Positions 1 through 13,900 of a DNA stretch of 64,000 nt are shown piece after piece. Both the position numbers and the translations under genes were made by a program. The stretch comes from Liolophura sinensis (lineage: Eukaryota > Mollusca > Polyplacophora > Chitonida > Chitonidae), in NCBI RefSeq assembly GCF_032854445.1, contig NC_088300.1:66130984-66194983 (forward strand), given 5' to 3'. Below the pieces are notes generated by a model. It searched no databases, had not been told where the DNA came from, and saw only the letters and a list, made by a program, of their open reading frames with translations. Position 1 is the stretch's first letter. Each line of letters opens with the position of its first letter.

Positions 1-1777
1 CAGACGGTTGTTCAATTTTTTAAGGTCCCCTCCTGAGATAGAAGTTTTCAATCCGTGTCTCTAGTGAGCGCACCCCATCAGCATTTTCAAAATTGTTTTC
101 TCCAATCCTCCCTGGCTATCTCGCTTTACTGCTCACACACCAGATATTTTCATCCCCACAGAGTCTGGCAAAGGCAAATTTAATCAAAGCTTTGTATTTT
201 GTGCCTGTTACCATCATAAAGCTATGAATCCTTGCGGGAGCCTTTGTCTTAATTACCTTCTCTTAAACTTCCCATGTTTGTTTAATGAACATGCAGCCAA
301 GTCCAGCCCCAAATGGGTTACTGCTAAATAACAATTTTGAAATGTGCTTTTAGGGTCGTAAGACCAATTTCTATGACAGAAAGTAATCCATTTACTTAAG
401 GATGCTGTTGGTCTTCGTTTGAAAAAACCTTTCATGTTTCTTTATTACATACAATCTGGTTTGAGAAATGCCAAAGTCAACTGAAGCTTTTACATAACAA
501 GGGGGCATAACTTTGGAATGATACATAATTTGTGTGAATACACAGAATGACAAACCATTATTCAAATATCATCATTATCATTATTCTGGGTATCATCACT
601 ATTCAAAGACAACTGATTTCCTCAATAATTAATACTGCCTACACATTTCAGCCTTTTAACTTGTGATACTGGACAAAAACTTCAAGTTAGTAATGAAAGT
701 GAAAGTGAAACCCTTGGGGAAACAAAAGACAATAAAGGCTTTACCTTTAGTAGATTTTTGAATAACTGGGTTAACATAATGCTGATCTTGATGTTGCAGA
801 CATAAACTCAGGATGGTTGCATTTGTTATGACGGCAAATAATGCACCAAAAACAGAGAAGTTCCAGATCATAACTGTGTTAAATTGACACCAAGGTGGGC
901 CTTGTTCAACTGATGGATCAGTTCTAATAACATATCATGTTACAATAATATTTGTTTTGTATAATATTCCTTGTTCAAAATAAACAACTATCAGCAGCTA
1001 AGCATACAGACTGTATTAGCCTTCCTGCAAATACAGTGTAAATAGTCCGCCCTGGGTATCATGGTGCAACCTATTATAAACTTAACTGTAGAAAAATTTG
1101 CACATAAGATGATTTTGATTTAACATTTTTTACATCCTGTTCATTTTCGACCTCAGTCTACTTATGGGAATATAATATACCCTAACGAAAACCCAAACAG
1201 ACTTTATAATTGTTTATACCTTTGAACAAAAAATGCTGGCCACACTAACCAGTACTGACTAGACTGTTATTCCTGCTGACAAATGATACAGGCGCTCTTA
1301 ATGCAAAGAGATATTATTAATTATTTCTGGCAAATACAATTTGAATTTGGGGTATATTTTTGTACTGCATGGCCTTTGGTGTTCAGGTCCAAAGATGAGC
1401 GGATCACGAGTTTTACACTAATTCCAGTGCAGATGACCTCAACTATTTGACCTAGATAAATATTATCTAGATTATCTATGTTAGCGCTGGACATCGAAAC
1501 AAACCAGGGCTGTCATGAAAGTATTTCTAGACCCACAGAATGGTCTGTTCACACATGGTGTTAATATGACTGGGGAAAAAAACAAAGCCCTACTAAACTA
1601 TGATAAAAATGAAAATGTTAGATGACAAACATAGCTGTATCATAACTCTTTTGTTATGGAACATGCACAGGAAACAGCTACAAGGCATATACATTTGAGT
1701 GAAAGCAGACAGAAGACTGAATTTCCCAGCAACACTGATTATAACAGAAATATTGAACAGAAATGTTAATAACTTAC
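1..1777 (-). other. Meis: Intron 7 of Meis, partial
   Basis: AT-rich sequence following the exon 7 donor. I looked on the minus strand for the homeodomain (WFINARRR-type motif) and saw none, so the homeodomain exons must lie further left. No repeat family or regulatory motif stands out. Confidence 0.8.
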
Positions 1778-1910
1778 CTGCTTCACTACCATTGTCTACA
1801 TTTTGTGAGGAGTTTGTATTGGATTGACTAGTGGGTATGGGGGTATCCCCTGATCGTGAAGACTGGGTATCCTCCTGCTGATTGAAACTCAAACTTTGTG
1901 AGGGAGGTCT
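1778..1910 (-). CDS. Meis: Meis exon 7 (Ser/Thr-rich linker before the homeodomain)
   Basis: 133 nt, residues 215-258 plus one base. It begins [20 protein letters not shown], continues [16 protein letters not shown] and ends [16 protein letters not shown] and the terminal N.SE.G resemble the vertebrate linker exon, which also ends in phase 1 before the acidic stretch and homeodomain. The acceptor is ATCTTACAG and the donor CAG|GTAAGTT. The assignment rests on splice sites, phase and partial similarity, so it is a little less certain than exons 2-6. Confidence 0.88.
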
Positions 1911-4900
1911 CTGTAAGATAAATGACCAAATGAAAATTATACATATATGATACATGTACTGTTAAGTCAACTATCCCTTCACCAATGAAAGTACAACGAG
2001 CAGGTTCAATTCCACCTCTTGCTCTTGTTTTGTGAGGTTAAATATTCTTGAGTGTGATATGAAAATAACAATTAAAGTACAAGAACACATGTATACGAGT
2101 GTAGTGATACAATATTTAACACCAGATACATTCCTAAGAAACAATCTCATGGAAATCAACTTTTTCTAACATAAAATATGTCAACTTAATAAACAGATTA
2201 CTGTACTCTGAAACTATCATTGGAAGACTAGAATCTGTGGTTATTTCATAGGAAAACATTGTAATGTTTTCACACAGGCATGGATACTTTTGCTTCAAAT
2301 ACTGTCCTTTGTCATAAAACTACTGCATGATTTCCCTAAAACCTTTAATAAATGTTTCCATTTATGACAACAATTAAACAGTTTCTTGTGTGACACTCTT
2401 GTAAGATGACATTGTTCACATAACTGTTACACACTGAAAAATGTTATAGGAGACCCAACATGTACGCAATCCACAAGGCGGTAATTAACCTTCACACTAA
2501 ACATATCACCGGCAGATTTTCTCTGTAGATGAAACTATCGGAGGTGCCTGCTTTTATTCTAGTTATTTCCTCAATTGTAATGTAGAATAATATGGGTACA
2601 TTCCCAGCACACAGCATGTGTGGATGATCGGGGTCATCAAGTGGTACTGATGGAAGCATGTTAGCGTACCTGGCATGATGTCATGAGAACCCTGCGCACT
2701 TAGTTAACACATAGTAATACGAGTTGCATAACGTTATGAGATAAGTCCTGTGTATTGCCTTTTGTAGTGGTCATGTTATGACAGATGCCAGCCTAAATTG
2801 GCCAGCGAATATCTATATGGCCTAGTTAGAGATCATTTTCCTACAATAACTGTCAGGGATATGTCTAAACAAAACATCAAATGTGACAGTCATTTACATC
2901 CTAAATCTGGGTCATCCCTCCCCAGTGTACAGCCTAAACAATCAACTGCTCCCACAGCCACATACAAAACCCTGTCTTCTGCAAGATAATGTCTCCAACA
3001 TAAACAGTTCAGTATGTAATAAAGAAAGATCTTAGCAAATTATATTGATCCAACCCACAATGAACCTATCACCAGAAGTGCAAAGTATGTTTTTTTTTTT
3101 TCCAATGTCAATGCCTGATGAACGTGAAATGCACATGGATTATTTTCACTTCAAAACACAGCGCATGAAGTGAATGTGGTAGTTCAATCAATGTGACATA
3201 ATGAAACATCTTAATCAGCTATACACGAAAAAGACATTGTGTAACTCCAATATTAGCAGTCAAATATTCTACACATGCGTCTGTATATTTATTTTATTAT
3301 ATTTTTTTGTCCCTAGTCAAATGATCTGATTGACACTGGCCACAGGTGAGTAGAGATCAAAGTGTGTGATTAACGTGGTGTTAGCCCAGGTGAACATATA
3401 TATACACACCTGCCAGAAACACTGATAACATCACCTCCCTCACATCAGCAAAAAAAAAAAAAAAAACCTTAAAAGGCTACTATGAATGTAACAGGCACAT
3501 GTACTATGTAACAGACTCAGTAATGAGACATTGTTACAACCGGCAGATGTAATATATGCTCAGCTATGTTACAGGCAACATATACAGGTAGAAATTAAGT
3601 GTAAAATCCAGGTGGTACTCAAAAGACATAAAAAGATCTCAAATATCTTTTAATTCATGCATGTCTTATTTGTTTTTGGTCTAGTATCATCACAATCAAT
3701 AATAGGCCCTACTATTACAATTATGCTTTAATTTGGTCATATCCATCATATTTTTCATTTCATGATTTTTAGTGCTCTCTTTTACCAATTTATTAATCTG
3801 TCTAAAATTCCAGTTTAAATGTATGTAAAGTTCATGCTGAATTTCATACAGTTATTTCAAATTCCATATGATTTACAAATTTAAATCTCATTTATTCTGA
3901 AACAGAAATAAAGCATACAATTGTTCAAAAGTGGGTGATACCCTTCATCAAGATATGAGTTTACAAAGGTTTTTATCATTTTAATACCTAATCTAAATTC
4001 AACTAATTATAAACATATCAATGTAATTTAAATCCACACAAAATTTACCTATAATCAAAATTGTAACATTAATTATACATATTACTGAATATATACATGT
4101 GTGTGTATATATATAATTTCTTCTGTCTTATCAAAATGCCAATCCATCTATTTGTTTTTATGAAGAGATGCTTTGCTAAATGGCTAAATTGGATTAGAAC
4201 TTGAAATAGTTCTGACTTAATTGTATTATCAACGCAAACAGTCATTATTACATGGTGTTACAATATAAGCACAGTTTAAATGAAATAGGAGGATGGCATA
4301 GCAAAGTGGCAGTAAGTATTCAGATTATTTCTTCACGCAGTTTCACATATTAAGATAACTGCTTCACACAGCTTCAAGGAGAAGCCTAACACTTATCATG
4401 CATACTCTGCTCTGAAACAAAATTTACATTCTCGCTCTTATCCACTGCATTCACAATCTGCAGAAACTTGATGCTACAACTTCACAAAATATTTGCTTGA
4501 CAAAAAGAATTAAAATAGCCTGAAATATGCTCGACAGTCGAGTGGAAATGACACTGGTGACATACCGCAAAGAAAATTCAAACTGACATTTAAGATCAAT
4601 AGCAGGTAGTTTTTACCTGTCCTTGTCACTAATATATTCACTAGAGCATTCAAGCAGGTAAATCTGCTATTAGCCAATTGGCTAGACATTGACATAACAA
4701 TAACTACTTAATATTTTTACCTCCGAGACAATGAACTTATCATCAAAATACCCTTATGATAATTCCCACTGTAACCTTAGATTTACATGATTTTTTTTCT
4801 GATGTTTTTTTTTTAATTGAGGGGGGTTGGGGGTTGACAGATAAAAATAATTCTGATTAATTTTAAATCTGACAGACCTTGTGTTGTAGTTGTATCCTTT

Positions 4901-7900
4901 CTTTGTGTTGTGACAGACTCGAGGTAACTTCATATCAGTTAACTAGTGACAGAAAGAGGGGTATTTATCACATAATGATAATATAATGCAGGTACATATT
5001 CTATTGTACCCCACAAAGAAATTATGTGAGAAACTTTACTGCTTCACAACTTCATTCAGCGATACAGTACATGACTGGCAGGTTTCAAAAGAAAGAAATA
5101 TAAAGGTGACTAGATTCAGCTTTCCTGAAGGTGTGACTTTCGCGTTGGTAATGTTTAACGCTGTTGGATAATGTGCCAACAGGGGTAACGAGGCAGGGGG
5201 GGGATTATTTCAAACGGATGGAACATTCCATTGGCTAGGGTCACCCTGGGGTATGTGGGTATTATTGGTACACAGTTGCCGGTGCAGGGATCTTCAGTAA
5301 ACATGCAGGGAGAGATTGTGCTGGAGCACAGATGCATCCCTTCACACCCCTCTGTGACATATCCACTTCACACAATGCTCTCATTTCACATAATTTACTG
5401 TACACAAACAAACGGTAATGTAGGTGTAAAAACGAGGGCAAAGTCGAGTCGCTTTATTCCTATAGCCGTCATAAATCACGGATTGAACAAAAGTTGTACT
5501 CTATCCCAACATGCACCCAATAAGAAGAAAGCCATGATGCATGAAGAAATAAAAGACGTTACAAGCCGGCTGAGGTCAACATAAAGCTTGGGTGACATGT
5601 TGAGATCTAAGCCAACAATGATCTCGCCCATACATCATGACGCACCACCTTCTCAACCTTTAACCCATGTTGCTTAGATCTTACATCTTTACATATTGTT
5701 GGAAAATGATTTTGAGCATGTAGTATATTTTTTGAATATTTTTATTTACACCTATAAATGCACCTATAATTTCATCAAAGGTTTCACCAACTAATATATA
5801 TAACCCTGATTAGAAGGGTTCTTAAGTGTTGTACAATCATATTCAGCTTCATGATTTATCGTTAATTTAACATAAAATTTCATGTGATCTTTCATAAACT
5901 TCATACAGGACGATAATTTCAAAATTTACTTTATATGATCTTCTACAAAGACAACCAATAAAATCCACAGTAACATCAAAACTTTTAAAAATACTAAAGC
6001 ATACATTATATCTAAACTTGTGCATTCATATCAACCTATCTTGAAAAGTACACCACAACCTTTGAATTTTCTCACCCAAACAATTTTAAGATGAATCTTC
6101 ATCATACATTGATATCTAAAAAACATAAACTTTGCCCTAAATACATGCACTGTATTTCTCAACAATTAATTTGGAATTATGTGGAATAAAACATGACACC
6201 AGCAAAATACAGGTTATGTTACAAAAATATGGAACACAATAATGGATTATTTCTGTCCACATCCATATTCTCTTTGAAAAAAAGGAAAAACCACATAATT
6301 TATTATACAAATAATATTTAAACTATTTATCAATTCTATTTCTAAATCTGGGAACAATTATAACATTTAATAACAGTAAATCATTCCTATGACATGTAAT
6401 TATAATTAATTCATTTATCTATTTTTTTCTACTACTTACACACAACATATTTATAAACCCAGTACATATACTGTGCATTAGATAATAATTAAAAATTTTA
6501 GACCAGTTGATTTCTTTTTCAATAATTTTAATAAACGGTTTCCAGGTTCAAATGTATAAACCGTGAAATATTTTTTCTATTACATCTTAAAACATTGAAT
6601 TTAATGAAAATGGTTCAAGCTTTTGAAATATATATTTGCATACACTGTTAGTTTTTACATAAAGTTTAGGATACTGTATTGTATAACATACAAGGAAAAC
6701 AATTTTCTGTTAAATGGAACTATTTTATGATCCAACTAACCATAAATGTTAATGTTTGTTTCCCTAGTTTGCATAGCATATTATTCTGATTTGTTGTTCA
6801 GTGATGAGACAGACACTGGGATGAAAAAGAGGAAACTATTCATCATACTCATAATTTTGACATTTTTAGCATTTCTGACCTGAACTCTGAACATTTTTCT
6901 GATGCATTTTTTGTATAAATAAAGAAGAATTCCTCCAAAAAAGGAAAAATCTCACGTCTGTCTGTTTTTCTTTCAAATAAAACATTAACTTCTCATAACA
7001 GTAACCCATAAAATACCGTTTCACAGTTTTGCCAGAATAATGCTATTAAATTCATATATATATGTTTATACATTTTTTATGCTAAAGATCACTGTGAAAA
7101 ATAAACACTTCCATCCCATGAGATTAACGTTTTTCAGAAGTAAGCGTTAAATGTCAAATCTACCCTTACAACATTCATAAGAAAATCCTGGCAGTGAAAG
7201 ACACTGTGAATACAATAATTGATCTTATTCCATCAGTAATTTCCTGCAGGCAGTGATCTAGCTAGCTGAAGAGCCATGATCCCACAGATCCCATGGACTA
7301 GGGGCTTTCTCACAGAAATAGATCACAAGTTTCAACGTCTTGCAGAAGCCATTTCTCCACATTTGTAAATACTGGCCCGGTTTTCTCCTTTCAATGGCCC
7401 ATTTGACCCAAATGCCCCAGAGTTCACTGTGACTCCGGACTCCGATCCAATCGAGGCGACGCAATTTCCATAACAGAGACAGTGAAAGCTGTTAAGGGTA
7501 TTATCACATTGTCAATGTCTGTTTTGCTCAAACCCCCTCTAGTGACATTCAAAACGCCAATATAGGCTTTTTCTGCATGCAAAAGGAGCATTTTGAGGAT
7601 ATGGCCAGTCCCCCAATGCACCATGGGCTGGGCAGATATTTAGCCTCCATCTCCAATACCCAATTCCTGTCTGATAAAGCGCATTTTGGATTGCCATTAA
7701 AACTTAATGAATCATCATTGTCATGAAGATTATTCATCCCCCGCCATAATCTGATAAGTCTGTGTTTTCCGTGCATGCTGGATGGTGAATATTCACCAAT
7801 GACATCTTGGAGTGACTGTTTATGCGGTGGAGCTCTGGGGGACTTAACGCTGACCAGTTAGCCCCGAGTGCTCTTTACCTGACAGCCCCCTGACTTTAGT

Positions 7901-10900
7901 CTCTCACACGCAGCCAGGATAAGTCGGCGAAAATTATGATTTATGTGGATATAATCTATTCTATGGCACATTACATGCAGACAATGTGTGGGACAGACAC
8001 ACACGATCAATAGCATAGCTGTACTAGGTGCCACCACACATGTACAAAGGCAACAAGAATATTATACCAAAAAAAATATCTTCAAAAACAAACCTCATTT
8101 TAGTTTATGTTTGGGTATTTTCCTATTTCTTTTTTTTTTCGGTTTTCCTTATTTTTTATTAATACAACTACACTTATTCCGTTTCTATCACTTCAGATTA
8201 AAAATAAATCATCAGCTGTAGACATAATAATATATTACAAAATTTTTCAGTTAATTTAATACAATTATTTTAAGCATACATTCTAGCAACTTATATATGT
8301 AAATTTAAAACATAAAGTTAGGCAACATGAACAAAGACGTTCACTTATTTCAACAGAAATTCAAATTGGTTGAGCAGTGTGATTTTAACATTCTTAACTT
8401 GTCTTGCACTAATTGGTTTGTAAACACATTTACATTTTCATGCATACAGCCAAATTAACAACCTTTGATAATGATTAAATGGGTAAATTGATCTGCACAA
8501 AATACACACGAAAACTACCAATGTAATATCCTTGCTGCTGAAAATCTAAGTGGAATATTTGCCCAACCCTGTAGAGCCTACAGATCATGGTAAATTGGGA
8601 TGCTTGTATTGAGTGATCATTAAAGTTCTAATAAAGCCAGCCACACTCGGTCACTGATATAGCCATGTGTTGCAGGGGACCCATTTTCCCTTCCTTGATT
8701 AAGTGGCTTTTAATCTTTACAACAAACATGGGACTGTAATTCAAAACCAAGGCACATATCAGTATGTTTGCAAAACTGTATACAAATACAGACATGGCGT
8801 ATAAAATGCTCAGCTCTGGCACAGGCCTGGGTGGGGACAAAAAAAAAATGTACACCTGTGCACCTAGAGTAAGGGAGGGGCAGGGGCACTTGAGACAGCC
8901 AGGTAAGGGTGCCTGATTGAGGGAGGAGAAGCCAGTGGCCTCACCTGGATTAATCACAGGTAAGTTTGAGCCTTGACTTGGCTCTCCAGGTGAGCTAGGT
9001 TATCTTCGTCTGGCCATCTCCCCTGACCTTACTCTATCGCTATCAGTTTCTAGTATATTTATCCCTGTCCTCAACTTTTCATTTATATCTGGGTTACTGT
9101 ATGCCAAGTACACAGTTCCTCTGAGTAAGCAAACGTATCACTAAAACCATAATCCAGTTTTTCAGCATATACCTTGCCATAAATACATATCTCTATAAAG
9201 AAGAAACAAAATAATTCCCATGCGAAACCCAAGTACCCCCTTCTTTCAGACATGAAAAATATTTGAACTTTTTATGCAAACATTTCGAAATCTTTGATTG
9301 CACATTCCAGGAATAGCATGCAGTCGCTAAGGCTGAAGTAGGCCAAGAATAGCGTCCAATACTTCCTTATCAAAATTCTACATTGGAAGCCATTTTTCCC
9401 AGGTAACCCAATCAATACTAGAAGCCACCTGATTGCTTGGTGTGTTATGCTACCCTCCAGCTTATGAAGTATTACACACAGCTAGTGTGAACAATGCTAC
9501 ATCTATGGCAGTGTCAATACTTGCATAAAGTTTGTATGGTGTTCCTGGTACATTAATAAAATTATGATTACAATTAAAAATTCAAATTATGGTGATCATT
9601 TCATATCATTATATTAAATGAATACGTTGACATTCACTGACAAGCTTTCACAGCCAGCTACAATCCAGGTACTGGTTACATGTTCACAACAAGTCAATAA
9701 ACAACTTAATGATAACTGTAGTGTAGCACCAAAATTGTTATATTATCATCATTTATATAGTGTTCCTGAAGAATATATCAGATAATTCATGATGTACACA
9801 CATGCAGCAGTGCATTGCTGAAATTTTAGATCTTCAAACACCTGTCAATTTTGATACTTACAAATAAGTTTAATCTCTGTCTTAAATTCCGCTTCTTAAT
9901 TCATTTTTGATGCATATTTTATGCGTAAATTGCGTTTTGGAGGGACATCAGTCGATCTAAAATATTACAATCACAAGTTCTACGTAGATCAGCCATTAAA
10001 GTACCAGCTTACATCATCGAACAAAATGGATTAAAATGCGATAAAATCCGGCCACTTTCGCCGAGAAGACGAAAAGGCCATCTTAAAAGCTAACAACAAT
10101 CGCGGATTTGTGTCACTTTAAAATTGTGGGGTGTGGAGCTGGCGACGCTATAAGGATTAGTGTGGTCGTTTTCTCTGATGTTCAGTCCCCTTTGTGTCCA
10201 GTAATGGATTGATTTCAGACACAAAAGAAGGTAAATTTGCTTGTTCTATTGAGATCCCGGGCAAACAATGCCTAATAGTTAAATCAGCGAACAAAACGTT
10301 TGGCTCTAGGCGCTTGGCTGTCCACTCTTCAACCATGCCCCCATTTTTAACTTCGTACCTTTTGCACCTCCGAGACAGGAGAAGGACAAAAAGACGGAGC
10401 TGGAGGCGATGGTCTTAGCCTGAACGTCAGCTGTCTATCAGCTGGTCTGGGTAAGGCACAACTCCGTGAGTCCTGAAGAGAACAGGCGCAATTAGGTCTG
10501 CACAATACACTCACATTAACCCTCACAATGTAAGTGGATTTGCTTGTTGTAGAAGAGACGACAAGGACTACAGATCTGAGATATCCAAGTCGTGCGAGCA
10601 CAGGAAATATTTCATGGACAGCTTATGAAATTTGCCGCTCGTCGCGCAGGCTTGCTATGGCCGTGGAGACGAACGAATGATCCATTTCCTCGCCCTTCGA
10701 AATGCTCCATAATGCTCCTAATCACTTTGAATCATATCTAGACCTTTAAATTTATGCAGCATTCCTACCTTTTAGCTGTCTCAGCATTGATTTATTCGGT
10801 AAATTATCCAAAGCAAGTTCAGATAGGCCTACATTAAAAGTGTATATACAGCCAACCTGTCTTTCGAACCCACACAGGCAAGAAAACTTGTTTTCAGCTG

Positions 10901-13900
10901 TATAAAAGTAACAGGTTTCTGATCACGGCAAATAGCCTTGATGACAAATTAAGCATTTTTATGCATGTGTTCATATATCGGTATTTTAAGTTTCAGTTGG
11001 TTGACTGCCCGGTTTGAACCATCAGTTAGAATGAATAAAGCAACGATGTTTTCAAATTAAAAAATCAAACGCTCCACGTGTTTATGTATGACAATTCGGA
11101 AGAATAATAGTCTTCAAAACTTTCTTTGCCGATTTGTCTGAATGATGGAAACATAATCAGTTTCCAATAATCAACTAACACAAAGCCAAGTTATATTCTT
11201 CCGGTTGGTCTACGTACATGTGTAATATTAGTAGGGTTTGCATGGACACGTTACACAGGTGAAATATTGGTTCCAACTATTAGCATAATTGCCTTACCCT
11301 TGCCTAAAAGGAATAGTCCTTGCAATGGATAAGGATTCAGAAAAAAAGTATAACAACATTGATTGTATAACTCAGTATATTAACTGATCAATGGCAAGCT
11401 CGAAGGTGACCTGCGCTCAAACGCGTATGATGACACGTGGCTTCAAAAGTATAATTGTTCCACTGCAGTCATGTCTTCTTTTCATATGCATTTCGTGGTT
11501 TTAAAAAATCCGTGCTTGGTTTTGTTTATATTTGAAAGTCGTAAGTCATCAATGCTAATCTGGTGGTTGTATTTTTTTTTCTCCCAGCCACGACCCTTGG
11601 CAGCCAGAGGAGCAGCCTGTCAACACATGCTCTATTCACCGGGCGTGAAGACTTTAGCCAAAGTAAACAAAATTATTCCGCTCATCAGGCCTAATTATTA
11701 TTGATATGTGAACGTGAACCTGTGATCATATATCACAATGGGGTCAATTTGTGAAAAAAAATCCCTCTAAAGGGCTGAGCGTCCTTTCCACTTGCGGTAA
11801 ATTGATGATGTGTCGGTTTGACAGTGTACTCGGTGAAGATGACGAGGCAGTGACAGTTTTTATGTCATACAGGGATGTGTAGCCATATAAGCGGGTTGGA
11901 AAAGCCTTCGCTGTTACGTGTTGACACACTGCCGCTAACGATATTTCTAAAACGAAAGTGTTTTTTTTTTTCTCCTTCTTCTTTCAAACAGTCCATTCTA
12001 CGATCACAAGACAAGTTACAAAACTTTGATCCCTGAATAATACAGAGCACAAAACAGAATACACTGACTTGAATGAACATCGATTTTTCTCTACAACCTC
12101 AAATAAGCTGTGCGGTAGAGGAAAAAGCGAGCGACGAAACATACACATATTAACCTTCTCTCATGCTATTTAAAACCCGGAGCTGGCAATCTCTGGAAAC
12201 CCTCGCCATTTTCCCGTCTGACCACGGCATGGCTACAGGGGAAGAGAAGAGGAGCCCGGGGGTGAGCGGTTTTAGACAGGACAAGACGACCATGAGCGTT
12301 GAGCGGCGCGCGAGGAAAGCCAATCCCTTTATCAACAAACAAATTCACTAGGAATAACCATGTGGAAATTAGCCAGTTTGCTGGATGTACTGTTTTATAG
12401 AGCTGAAACACAGAGGTCATATTCTACCGCAAAAACATGCCAAAGCCTTTCCATGTTCTATAGGCTATTGACGTCTCTGCCTGCATATGTCTGTAGATAC
12501 ATTGGGATCCACCGCGTACGTTGCTGGGGTATATAAGCCTACATGCATGCGCACTTCATAATATAATATGTTTGTGTCTGACAAATCCAATTATTGCACA
12601 CTTGTTCCAACATTATGAATCAATTGACGTTTTGACAATAGTACTGTAGAGCATGATGCGGGTTTTCGCGTTTCCCTGTGGTCCATTTCGACAATATAGT
12701 GTCGTATGCCTGTACAGCACAACATACAGGCGGTACACTATGTAAGCGAGGAGGACAGACATTCACAGCATTAACACAGCCGATACTATGACCGACAAAG
12801 CTAACTGTGAAGCCACAACCGAGAAAAGACGTGCCCCTTGGTGAAGATTCTGTGAAAAATCGGCTTTAAAATGCACGGAAAATAAACCCCGGCGCGTTTT
12901 ATTCGCCGGTCGTGCCTGATCGTGGCCTATTATACTTGAAGTCCTCGCAACCTAATCGCTAATCGCTACTCTATTTTGTCGGAGGCACTGGAGCCTACTA
13001 ATGATATTTTCTCAGCAAACTAACCTACAGCTTACATGGTTACGCCGTATTTAGCTAGAGCCGGAGTCGCTCAAACGTTTCTCGGACGTCACAAAAGGCA
13101 GTAGGAAAGGCGCTATACCTAAACCCAATGAAAGTGGTTCCAGCCTCAATCAAAGCGGGACCCAGCAGCAAGCCAAGCCACCGGAGAGTCCTTTTCAAAA
13201 TGATCACATTTGCTGCACGTTATTAGATTTTCGCATTCGTCCAATTGAGGTATTAAACTTCTAACTGCTTAACATCGGGGCAGAATTCTGTTCAAAATGC
13301 AACTGAGTTATCCGTGTATAACGTTTCGTTTGAGCGGGTGGTTAACGACTGAGGGCCTTACTGCTGCAAGGTTTGAGGGGGAGGGTAGAGGGGTAGGGTC
13401 AGGAGAGAGACCGAAAAGGACAATGGTCCCTGGTGATCAACACAACCGTGTGACGACGACCAGAATGGTCAGCCATCCCGCAGCTGTTTCAATGTCCCAA
13501 TCAAGTCATAATGCTTCCGCCAAAAATATTTCCCAACAAATAATACGGCGATGAGTGTCGTTGCATCAGCGGTAATTCACCGCAGCAACTGACCAAAGCT
13601 GTGACGAGTATCAGATTCGACGACTGCGAGTATTGACTTTAAAGAAGATAAATCAATCGTAAAGATTTCCACTGTTGTAGATCGGTTTCCTAATTAATTT
13701 ACTTTGCTAGGCGTTACACTGCGCTGGCTGTGTAATTCGTGGTCTGTCGTTAAATCTTATCATTCTCTCCTTGTATACAGGCTCGATCTAAGTGATAGTT
13801 TGTCTGCTCGTTACCCTGTTTCCGGACTGACTTCTAGCATTACGTGAGAATTCTCGGGCCACGTTGACAAGGAGCTCTATATACGCTCCCGCCTGTGGAT

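Noticed and set aside
656-871. 71-codon minus-strand frame left of exon 7, considered as the homeodomain region
   Set aside because: It has none of the homeodomain residues (no WFINARRR-type motif) and no acceptor in the required phase.
2220-2250. TGGAAGACTAG, the first 11 bases of miR-7
   Set aside because: The following bases do not match miR-7 and the flanks do not fold into a hairpin precursor.
12163-12420. Open frames on both strands of the same stretch
   Set aside because: Overlapping frames on both strands reflect low stop-codon density in GC-richer intron DNA; neither peptide resembles a known protein or a Meis alternative exon.
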